Source of the DNA: JBJXFK01 sp046155505 | GTDB taxonomy: Bacteria; Planctomycetota; Phycisphaerae; UBA1845; Fen-1342 | Direction: 5' to 3' | DNA length: 10,881 bases | NCBI GenBank assembly: GCA_046155505.1 | Contig: JBJXFK010000297.1 | Location: 1 to 10,881, forward strand | In this document: positions 1-5,411 of the stretch, one piece after another | How the letters are laid out: the number at the start of each line of letters is the position of its first letter | Position numbering within the stretch: position 1 is the stretch's first letter | Program-made: the position numbers and the translations under genes | Notes under the pieces: generated by a model | The model's input: the letters and a program-made list of their open reading frames with translations, nothing else | Database searches by the model: none | What the model was told of the DNA's origin: nothing

Positions 1-629
1 ATCGTGCCGCTGCGGCCGCGCAAGATGCAGTCGCCGGGGGCGATGTTCTCGTCCGCTAGCACGCGGCAATGCAGCGACGAATTGACGGTCTTGATGAAGT
101 CGGCGGCGCTGCTGCGCACGGCTTCAAAATCAGCAATGCTGACGCACAGTTCCATGTCGCTTTCACTGCGCACCATTTCGAGCAGCCGCCGCGCCGAAGC
201 GACGGCGACATCGCTCGATTGGCCGGCGCGAGCTTTGCAGATCCGCCGCGCGATGGACATGGCGAGGCGAATCACGCCCGATTCAGCCTGCGCGATGAGC
301 GCGCGTTTGGCTTGATCGAAATCGTTCACGCCCGCCTGCAGTGCGCCGAGCAATTCGGTGACGCGTGCGCGGGCATCTTTCATCGCAGCCTGCGCGGCGT
401 CTTTGCACGCTTTTTCGCTGCCCTCGCGGCGACCTTGCGTGAGCCCCTCGGCGTGGCCGCGTTTTCGTTCGGTTTCATAGAGCCTGCCCGCCTCGTCACG
501 GGCGGCGGCGAGAATCTGTGCGGCCTGTCGCTGCGCGTCGGCGATCATCGCGCTGCCACGCCGCGTGAGGTCGTCAAATGAAAACGCCGGCGCGACGGGT
601 GCGTGCTCGCGTTTGATCAGGCCGGCCAT
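1..629 (-). CDS. fliH: Flagellar assembly protein FliH (partial, C-terminal end outside window)
   Basis: FliH binds and restrains the flagellar export ATPase FliI and docks it at the C-ring and export gate on the cytoplasmic side. The frame is open from an ATG at 629 to the window edge (about 209 codons; the true C-terminus is missing). Seen: a short N-terminal segment (MAGLIKREHAPV), a long Ala/Arg/Glu-rich helical stretch from about residue 25 to 100, including the spaced-glycine run GHAEGLTQGRREG near residues 59-71 that resembles the GxxxG region of FliH, then a globular C-terminal part ending near the edge with APGDCILRGRSGT, which matches the conserved glycine-rich turn of FliH proteins. 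A GGAG sits 7 bases upstream of the ATG. It follows fliG after a 107-base gap holding an inverted repeat. fliI is expected next, outside the window. Assignment rests on sequence style plus position after fliG, and is strong. Confidence 0.88.
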   Translation of the reverse strand, partial: MAGLIKREHAPVAPAFSFDDLTRRGSAMIADAQRQAAQILAAARDEAGRLYETERKRGHAEGLTQGRREGSEKACKDAAQAAMKDARARVTELLGALQAGVNDFDQAKRALIAQAESGVIRLAMSIARRICKARAGQSSDVAVASARRLLEMVRSESDMELCVSIADFEAVRSSAADFIKTVNSSLHCRVLADENIAPGDCILRGRSGT

Positions 630-736
630 AGACACGCTCCGCGTGAGTAGCGAGTGGCGAGTAGCGAGTGAAGAGGGAGACGCCTGCGATCCGATTCTCA
701 ACTCGCTACTCGCTACTCGCTACTCTGAACTCAACG
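630..736. repeat. Intercistronic inverted repeat, GAGTAGC heptamer family (fliG-fliH gap)
   Basis: Arms at 645-669 and 701-725 (25 bases each) are reverse complements at 24 of 25 positions, with a 31-base loop (670-700). Each arm is a tandem run of the 7-base unit GAGTAGC (about 3.5 copies). The only mismatch turns GAGTAGC into GAGTGGC in one unit. The element begins 11 bases after the fliG stop and ends 15 bases before the fliH ATG, so it fills the gap. No T-run follows either arm, so it does not look like an intrinsic terminator. Confidence 0.9.
633..645 (-). promoter_or_regulatory. fliH ribosome binding site inside a small hairpin
   Basis: On the minus strand the fliH Shine-Dalgarno GGAG (640 down to 637) lies in and beside the 3-base loop of a perfect 5-base-pair stem (CACGC-GGA-GCGTG), 7 bases before the ATG at 629. 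This supports the ATG start. The hairpin directly abuts the GAGTAGC inverted repeat. Whether it affects translation is not known. Confidence 0.5.
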
Positions 737-1777
737 TCACACCAACAAATCCGACTCGCCGCCCTTGCCCTGAATCACGATTTCGCCGCTGTCTTCGAGG
801 CGACGGACAATATCGACGATCTTTTGCTGCGCGGCTTCCACGTCGCTGACGCGCACCGGGCCCATGAAGCCCATTTCTTCTTTGATCAGCTGCGCGGCGC
901 GCTCGGACATGTTGCGGAAGAACTTGTCTTTGAGATCCTCGCTCGCCGTTCGCAGCGCCAGCGTAAGCTGCTCGTTCTCAACTTCCTTCAGTACCGCCTG
1001 AATGCCGCGATCGTCCACGCCGATGATGTCCTCGAACACAAACATCAGGCGGCGGATTTCATCGACCAGTTCCGGATTGACCTCGGTGAGGCCGTCCATG
1101 ATCGATTTTTCATTGGCGCGCCCGGCAAGATTGAGAATCTCGGCGACGGCCTTGACGCCGCCTGTCTTTTCGAAGCGCTCGCCGCCCATGCCAGCCATGC
1201 GTTTTTCGAGGCCGCGTTCGACTTCTTTGATGACTTCGGGACTGGTCTGATCCATCGCGGCGATGCGGCGGATGACCTCGATTTGGCGTTCCTGCGGTAG
1301 GCCGACGAGGATCTCGCTGGCGAGCGATGACGGAATGTGCGACAGCACCAGTGCGAGCGTTTGCGGGTGCTCGCCCTGCAGGAACATGAGCAGGTGGTCG
1401 GTGTCCGCTTTTTGCAGGAAGCTGAACGGCTGCTGATGGACCTGATGCTCGAGCGATTCGATGATCTTCTTGGCATCTTCGGCGGGCAGCGTTTTCGCCA
1501 GCAGGTTGCGGGCGTACGAGAGGCCGCCGCTATCGACGTAGCGCCGCGCGAGCACCATGTTGTAAAACTCGGTGATCACCTGCGTGCGGATGTTGCCGGA
1601 GACACGATCGAGGCTGGCGATTTCGCGCGTGACTTCTTCAACTTTTTCGCGGGTCAGGCGGCGCATCAGCTTTGCGGCGACGTCCTGATTCAGCGCGAGC
1701 AGCAGAATGGCGACCTTGCGGGCACCGCCCAGCTCCTCAAACGACGACGCAACGGCTTTCTTTTCGGCTAGTGCCAT
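737..1777 (-). CDS. fliG: Flagellar motor switch protein FliG
   Basis: FliG joins the MS ring to the C-ring and carries the charged helix that meets the stator, so it generates torque and switches rotation. The 346-residue product has the usual family length. Seen in order: an N-terminal FliF-binding domain beginning with GGARKVAILLLAL (about 17-29); the middle-domain EHPQ motif at 136-139, used for contact with FliM; the MFVF motif at 244-247, start of the C-terminal domain; and a charged torque region downstream (DDRGIQAVLKEVENEQ, then LKDKFFRNMSERAA) closely resembling well-studied FliG proteins. All expected landmarks are intact. The ATG at 1777 lies inside the end of fliF (10-base overlap) with only a weak GGA upstream, which suggests translational coupling and fits the fact that the two proteins assemble together. 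The stop is TGA. Confidence 0.98.
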   Translation of the reverse strand: MALAEKKAVASSFEELGGARKVAILLLALNQDVAAKLMRRLTREKVEEVTREIASLDRVSGNIRTQVITEFYNMVLARRYVDSGGLSYARNLLAKTLPAEDAKKIIESLEHQVHQQPFSFLQKADTDHLLMFLQGEHPQTLALVLSHIPSSLASEILVGLPQERQIEVIRRIAAMDQTSPEVIKEVERGLEKRMAGMGGERFEKTGGVKAVAEILNLAGRANEKSIMDGLTEVNPELVDEIRRLMFVFEDIIGVDDRGIQAVLKEVENEQLTLALRTASEDLKDKFFRNMSERAAQLIKEEMGFMGPVRVSDVEAAQQKIVDIVRRLEDSGEIVIQGKGGESDLLV

Positions 1778-3525
1778 CGATCACTGTCCATCCACGTCTC
1801 AATAATGTGCGCCACGCCTTCTTCGTCCTGGTTCGCCACGTCGGCGACCTGCTCCAACATGCGGCCGATCTGGGCTTCGCCTTCGCCGACTTCGCGGGCT
1901 TCGAGCACCGCTTCGGCGGCCTTGCCGACCGGCAGCGGCGGCGTCGGCGGCTCGTTGCCCTGCTCATCGGGAATCGCGGTGATGCCGGCCGCGGTCATGG
2001 CTGCAGCACCGCCACCGCCAGCGGCGCGGCGCATCGCAGCGACGCCAGCGTGCGAGCGCAGATCTTCCGACGCCCGTTGTGCGGCCTCGATCGCTTCCTT
2101 GGGCAGGCCGAGCTCGAGGCCGAAGGACTCGCCTTCCTGCTTTTGCTTGGCGAGCTTCATCATCATGCCCAGCGACGCCAGCGCCAGCACGCCTAGCAAC
2201 GACGCCGGTCCGTAGGTTTGCAGCATGCCCATCGACACGTCGACCGCGCCGGCCTCCACCGCAACGATCGGCGTGACGGCGTCGTAATACCAGTTGACCG
2301 CGACCTGTTTCGGATCGGGCGGCTGCACGAGCTTCGCGGCCTGTGCCTCGATTTTCGATTTTTGCTGCTGAAACAACGTCTCGATCTCGGCCTCGCTCGG
2401 TTCGGCGCCGTCGGGTTTTTGGCGGCGATAGACGCTAAGCAGATAGCTGTGCGAGACGTTGATCGCTGCGAAAATCTGTTTGGTGGTGCCGGCCGGATTC
2501 GACGTAGTCGAGGTCGTCATACCGGGCTGAAGGCGCGATTCGCGCGTTTCGGTTTTCGATGTTTCATCGCTGCCACCGCCGCTGACCGCTGCGCCGACGT
2601 TGGGTTCCACGCCGGGCTGGCCGGCAGCACGGTTGCGCGACGTGGTGGTCTCGGAAGAATTCTCTTCGGTCGGCACGCCCTCGGTGGGCGTGGCCGAGGA
2701 TTCGGTGCGGGTGGATAGTTCGAGGACGACCTGCACGCTGACGCGCAAGTTGGGATCGAACGCGAGCTGCTGGCGGATCTTCGCCGCGGTTTCGCTTTCC
2801 TTCTGTTTTTGCAGACGTTGCAAGCCGGACATGCTCTCGCCGCTCTCGTCTTCCCATTCGAGCGCGGGCTTGCCCGAACCGTCGACGACTTCGACATTCT
2901 TGAGCGGCAGGCCGCGCACCGCGCCGGCGACCTGCTTGGCGGCGGCGATCGCGAGCTGGCGCGATACCGCTTCGCCGCTCTTCATGATGAGCGTGACACT
3001 GGCGGTCGCGGATGGCGTGTTGCGGGCGAAGCCGCGTTCCTTGGCGTTGAGATTCAAGAAAACCTTGGCTTCCTTGACGCCGGTAAATCGCGAGAGAACG
3101 TGTTCAAGCTCGGTGGCCAGCGCGACATTCCAGCGGCGGTTGTTCTCTTCCTGCGGCAGCCAAGGGTTGCTGGCCTTGATCATGGCCGCGAAGCCGAGGC
3201 TGGTGTCGGACGGCAATTTGTCCATCTGCGAGAGTTGCGCGAGGAGGCCGGACGTGCTCGCGCCGCTGCGGACGAACACTTTGCCCGCTTCGACCTTGTA
3301 TTTTTCGCCCATCGAGTCGAGGCCGGTGGTGATCTGTGCAATTTCGTCGGTGGAGAGAGGTTGCTGAATGAGCGGTGTCATTTCAGGCGTGGCGGCCCAC
3401 TGGGCCAGCCAGATCATCGAGCCGGCGATGAGCGCAACGCCGAGCGCGATGGCGGCCTTCTGCGAGACGGTCATGTCTCGCAGTTGCCCGAGCGCACCCT
3501 GCATGGTTTGTTGAAGCGACGCCAT
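1768..3525 (-). CDS. fliF: Flagellar MS-ring protein FliF
   Basis: FliF forms the MS ring in the inner membrane, the base on which switch, export gate and rod assemble. The 585-residue product has two membrane segments at the expected places: about 24-43 (AAIALGVALIAGSMIWLAQW) and about 440-457 (after YGPAS). Between them lie the ring-building YscJ/FliF domain (about 55-215, with KYKVEAGKVFV and NTPSATASVTL) and the FliF C domain, containing a Ser/Thr/Gly-rich stretch (roughly 280-345) as in other FliFs. The last 40 or so residues are acidic and helical and end in ETWMDSDRWH, the part expected to bind FliG. Start choice: a GTG at 3534 is possible, but it is itself part of the AGGTG Shine-Dalgarno and follows a TAG directly. 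The ATG at 3525, 6 bases after AGGTG, is preferred. The stop overlaps fliG. Confidence 0.97.
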   Translation of the reverse strand: MASLQQTMQGALGQLRDMTVSQKAAIALGVALIAGSMIWLAQWAATPEMTPLIQQPLSTDEIAQITTGLDSMGEKYKVEAGKVFVRSGASTSGLLAQLSQMDKLPSDTSLGFAAMIKASNPWLPQEENNRRWNVALATELEHVLSRFTGVKEAKVFLNLNAKERGFARNTPSATASVTLIMKSGEAVSRQLAIAAAKQVAGAVRGLPLKNVEVVDGSGKPALEWEDESGESMSGLQRLQKQKESETAAKIRQQLAFDPNLRVSVQVVLELSTRTESSATPTEGVPTEENSSETTTSRNRAAGQPGVEPNVGAAVSGGGSDETSKTETRESRLQPGMTTSTTSNPAGTTKQIFAAINVSHSYLLSVYRRQKPDGAEPSEAEIETLFQQQKSKIEAQAAKLVQPPDPKQVAVNWYYDAVTPIVAVEAGAVDVSMGMLQTYGPASLLGVLALASLGMMMKLAKQKQEGESFGLELGLPKEAIEAAQRASEDLRSHAGVAAMRRAAGGGGAAAMTAAGITAIPDEQGNEPPTPPLPVGKAAEAVLEAREVGEGEAQIGRMLEQVADVANQDEEGVAHIIETWMDSDRWH

Positions 3526-3667
3526 CCGTGGCACCTACAAATGCAAAGTGCAAAGTTCAAAGTGCGAAGTTCAAAGGGGCAGACGCTCGGTCGGCGAATT
3601 CGCGGCTTCGCGCATCTTCACTTTGCACTTGCGACTTTGCACTTCTCGCGACCTCCGTGTCGCTTCT
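3526..3667. repeat. Intercistronic inverted repeat, AAAGTGC heptamer family (fliE-fliF gap)
   Basis: Arms at 3546-3570 and 3620-3644 are reverse complements at 21 of 25 positions, with a 49-base loop. The left arm region (3545-3576) is a tandem run of 7-base units AAAGTGC, AAAGTTC, AAAGTGC, GAAGTTC, AAAG; the right arm has the same 7-base period on the opposite strand. The element starts 23 bases after the fliE stop and ends 20 bases before the fliF ATG. It is translated in other frames into KVQSAKFK-like peptides that should not be taken for genes. Confidence 0.88.
3532..3536 (-). promoter_or_regulatory. fliF Shine-Dalgarno that decides the start
   Basis: AGGTG reads on the minus strand 6 bases upstream of the ATG at 3525. 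An in-frame GTG at 3534 overlaps this motif and lies directly after a TAG, so it would lack its own binding site. Confidence 0.7.
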
Positions 3668-3976
3668 TCAGACGCGCATGTTCTGCAACTCCTGGTACGC
3701 CTCGACCAGTTTGTTGCGCACTTCCATCAGCAGTGAGAACGCGACCTTGGCCTTCTGGTTGGCCGCGAACACATCGGTCAGATTTTGCGTCTGCCCGGTG
3801 AGTAGCTGCTGCACCTTCTCATCGGCCTCACCCTGCAACTCACTGACCTTGCCGAGCTGTTCGCGCATCATTGATGCGAAATCGGTGCCGCCGGCGGATT
3901 CGCCGGTGCGTTTTGCCGCGCCGGGGAGGATCTGCCCGGCGGGGTTCATTCCGATTCTGGAGATTGGGTCGCTCAT
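3668..3976 (-). CDS. fliE: Flagellar hook-basal body protein FliE
   Basis: FliE is the small, export-secreted adaptor between the MS ring (FliF) and the first rod protein FlgB. The 102-residue product has the normal family length. The N-terminus MSDPISRIG is followed by a Gly/Pro-rich linker and a long alpha-helical C-terminal half: FASMMREQLGKVSELQGEAD, then the conserved stretch around VFAANQKAKVAFSLLMEVRNKLVEAYQEL, ending QNMRV. This matches the family signature (KA-f-l-l-EVRNK--eAYqe---m). Start choice: the frame stays open upstream to an ATG at 4081, but those 35 extra codons lie in the intergenic GTAGGGTGGGC repeat and encode repeat-type sequence (GGHCPPYGEG). The ATG at 3976 has GAAGG 7 bases upstream and gives the family length. 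It lies between flgC and fliF, the usual place. Confidence 0.96.
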   Translation of the reverse strand: MSDPISRIGMNPAGQILPGAAKRTGESAGGTDFASMMREQLGKVSELQGEADEKVQQLLTGQTQNLTDVFAANQKAKVAFSLLMEVRNKLVEAYQELQNMRV

Positions 3977-4180
3977 GGGTCGGCCTTCGCCGTAGGGTGG
4001 GCAGTGCCCACCGATTTGTCTTGTGGAGCAGCCGCCCTCGGCTGCGATTTTCGCTCGCTCCGTGGGGCCGGCGTCGCCCATCGGTCCGTTTCGTGATCGG
4101 TCGCGTAGTGGTGGGCGGTGCCCACCCTACCGTCGTCAGCCGTGCCCAAGAACCGCGGAGGGCCGCGGTGCTCCATTTCG
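3977..4180. repeat. Intercistronic inverted repeat, GTAGGGTGGGC family, copy 1 (flgC-fliE gap)
   Basis: Arms at 3992-4012 and 4110-4130 are reverse complements at 19 of 21 positions around a 97-base loop. Each arm is also a near-palindrome on its own (the first: GGTGGGCA, one base, TGCCCACC), so the region can fold as one long or two short hairpins. The loop holds a further perfect 7-base stem at 4028-4045 (GCAGCCG and CGGCTGC around CCCT). The element ends 15 bases before the fliE ATG and starts 50 bases after the flgC stop. The remaining 50 bases (4131-4180) hold nothing recognised. Confidence 0.88.
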
Positions 4181-4591
4181 CTACGCGAATAGCTGGATCG
4201 TCTGTTGCATCATGCTGCGCGAGACGGTCATCAGGGCCAGATTCGCTTCATACGCCCGGCTGGCCTCCAGCGCATCCACATACTCCATCGTGAGATTCAC
4301 GTTCGGGTATTGAACGTATCCCGCTTGCGGCCCCGACGTTTGTGCATGCGGATGGCCGGGATCATGCACGAGACGCAGCGCCGATTGATCCTCAAGCACG
4401 TCCGCTACATGAACGCCGGGGTTGCCCTGACCGTCGGACGCCGAGAACGTCACAAGCCGGCGACGAAACGGCTCGACGCGCCCGTCTTCTTGAGCGGTGG
4501 TGAAAGCGTTGGCCATATTGCCGGCGATGACGTCCATGCGCACGCGCTGCGCGGTGAGAGCGGAAGAACTGATATCAAGGGCACGAATCAA
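4181..4591 (-). CDS. flgC: Flagellar basal-body rod protein FlgC
   Basis: FlgC is a secreted proximal rod protein that stacks with FlgB and FlgF. The 136-residue product has the family length. Its N-terminus MIRALDISSSALTAQ, followed by RVRMDVIAGNMANAFTT, is the classic rod-protein motif (leucine-x-alanine-x-arginine, then the N-x-ANa-T region). The C-terminus has YPNVNLTMEYVDALEASRAYEANL and ends in a coiled segment SRSMMQQTIQLFA, also typical. Start choice: TTG at 4591. A TGA lies directly upstream in frame, so no longer form exists, and the next ATG (residue 19) would remove the conserved helix. A strong GGGAGGTG ends 4 bases before the TTG (GGAGG is 6 bases away). It sits between flgB and fliE, both separated by repeat-filled gaps. 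The TAG stop overlaps a TTCGCTAC octamer seen again near the right edge of the window. Confidence 0.97.
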   Translation of the reverse strand: MIRALDISSSALTAQRVRMDVIAGNMANAFTTAQEDGRVEPFRRRLVTFSASDGQGNPGVHVADVLEDQSALRLVHDPGHPHAQTSGPQAGYVQYPNVNLTMEYVDALEASRAYEANLALMTVSRSMMQQTIQLFA

Positions 4592-4796
4592 TCAACACCT
4601 CCCGCGGATTACCGGCAAGTCGCGCGCCGAAGAGGACGAAACACAGAGGCACCGAGGATCCAGAGAAGAGAATTGCGAACGAAAAACAGGCACTTGCAAC
4701 CGGGGAATCTGGATAGCCGCCTGCGCGCAGCAATTTCACTCTTCCCCATTTTGGATTTTTTTCTCTGTGCCCTCTGTGCCTCTGTGTTTAGCCCTC
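4592..4796. repeat. Intercistronic inverted repeat, CACAGAG family, copy 1 (flgB-flgC gap)
   Basis: Arms at 4639-4667 and 4761-4789 (29 bases each) match as reverse complements at 25 of 29 positions around a 93-base loop. The arms are built from repeated CACAGAG cores separated by one to three bases; the left arm has diverged in its inner half (ACCGAGGATCC). The element begins 7 bases after the flgB stop and ends 47 bases before the flgC TTG. The loop holds nothing recognised. On the minus strand the first arm is followed by an A-run rather than a T-run, which argues against a terminator. Confidence 0.87.
4596..4603 (-). promoter_or_regulatory. Strong flgC Shine-Dalgarno before a TTG start
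   Basis: GGGAGGTG on the minus strand, with TTGA between it and the TTG initiator at 4591. It is the best binding site seen in the window and decides in favour of the rare TTG start. Confidence 0.75.
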
Positions 4797-5231
4797 TTAC
4801 CCATTGCGGCCGCGGATCGCCGTCAGCAGGCTTTCGAAGCGGGATTTGAGCATGTTTGTCGCCAGGCTGTGCGTCATGGCGTTGCGCTGCACGTCGGTCA
4901 TCAGCGATTCGAGACGAGCGTTCGTGCCGTCATGCAGGAGTGCATTCGCGGCCGGTTCGGCGGCCGGCTCGACCGACATCGATCCGCCTGCGGCAGCCGA
5001 AACTTGCGCGGTGCGCACGTTCAGCCGGTGAGAATCTGCGCGTTTGGCTTGGTGCAGTGCCTCGCCAAGGGCCGCCTCGAACGGCGCGGCGTCGAGTCGC
5101 TTGGAGTGATAGTCCGGCGTGTCGATGTTGGCGACGTTCTCGGCGAGGACCTTGTGACGCTCCTCGGCAAAGCGCGCGGAAAGCTCGAGTGCGTTACGCA
5201 GCCGCGATTCGACAAGCCGATCGATCCACAT
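4797..5231 (-). CDS. flgB: Flagellar basal-body rod protein FlgB
   Basis: FlgB is the most proximal rod protein, exported to the periplasm, where it stacks on FliE. The 144-residue product fits the family. Seen: HKVLAENVANIDTPDYHSKR around residues 33-52, the FlgB/rod signature (N-x-AN-x-x-TP-x-Y); a variable Ala-rich middle; and a helical C-terminus with LMTDVQRNAMTHSLATNMLKSR, matching the conserved end of FlgB. Start choice: the frame is open to 5282, but those 17 extra residues (MLLCASVSLWFISAGCV) are a translation of the CACAGAG repeat. The ATG at 5231 (MWIDRLVESRLRN) has GGGGTG 4 bases upstream and gives the expected N-terminus. It is the first structural gene after the regulator, separated by 180 repeat-filled bases. 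Stop TAA. Confidence 0.96.
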   Translation of the reverse strand: MWIDRLVESRLRNALELSARFAEERHKVLAENVANIDTPDYHSKRLDAAPFEAALGEALHQAKRADSHRLNVRTAQVSAAAGGSMSVEPAAEPAANALLHDGTNARLESLMTDVQRNAMTHSLATNMLKSRFESLLTAIRGRNG

Positions 5232-5411
5232 GACGCACCCCGCAGAAATGAACCACAGAGACACAGAGGCACAGAGAAGCACAGAGAGGACGCAGACTAG
5301 TTCTCAGATTCTGCGGCAGCGACGGCCTTCGGTTTCGGGCGATTCTCCATCCACTCAACGCCGAATTTCTCTCTGTGCTTCTCTGTGCCTCTGTGGTTTC
5401 TCTTCTTTTTG
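5232..5411. repeat. Intercistronic inverted repeat, CACAGAG family, copy 2 (regulator-flgB gap)
   Basis: Arms at 5251-5288 and 5369-5398 enclose an 80-base loop. All 30 bases of the right arm pair perfectly with the left arm, which carries one extra 8-base unit (ACACAGAG) and would bulge there. The core CACAGAG recurs four times in the left arm. The element begins 13 bases after the regulator stop and ends 19 bases before the flgB ATG. The outer arm sequence is the same family as in the next gap (4592-4796), but the loops look unrelated. Confidence 0.92.

Noticed and set aside
645..725. CRISPR array from the short tandem repeats
   Set aside because: Units are 7 bases, arms are inverted rather than direct, there are no spacers and no cas genes.
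2809..3801. A 330-codon plus-strand frame opposite fliF and fliE
   Set aside because: Antisense to clearly conserved genes, and it crosses the AAAGTGC repeat, which alone breaks any idea of one protein.
5337..5353. Possible sigma-54 promoter before flgB on the minus strand (TGG, then GC with 10 bases between GG and GC)
   Set aside because: Only the invariant dinucleotides and a few other bases match TGGCACG-N4-TTGCA. Such spacing is expected by chance in GC-rich DNA of this length, so it is not annotated.
3977..5411. Insertion-sequence remnants at the repeats
   Set aside because: No transposase fragment and no target-site duplication could be recognised; the arms are short simple repeats rather than typical insertion-sequence ends.
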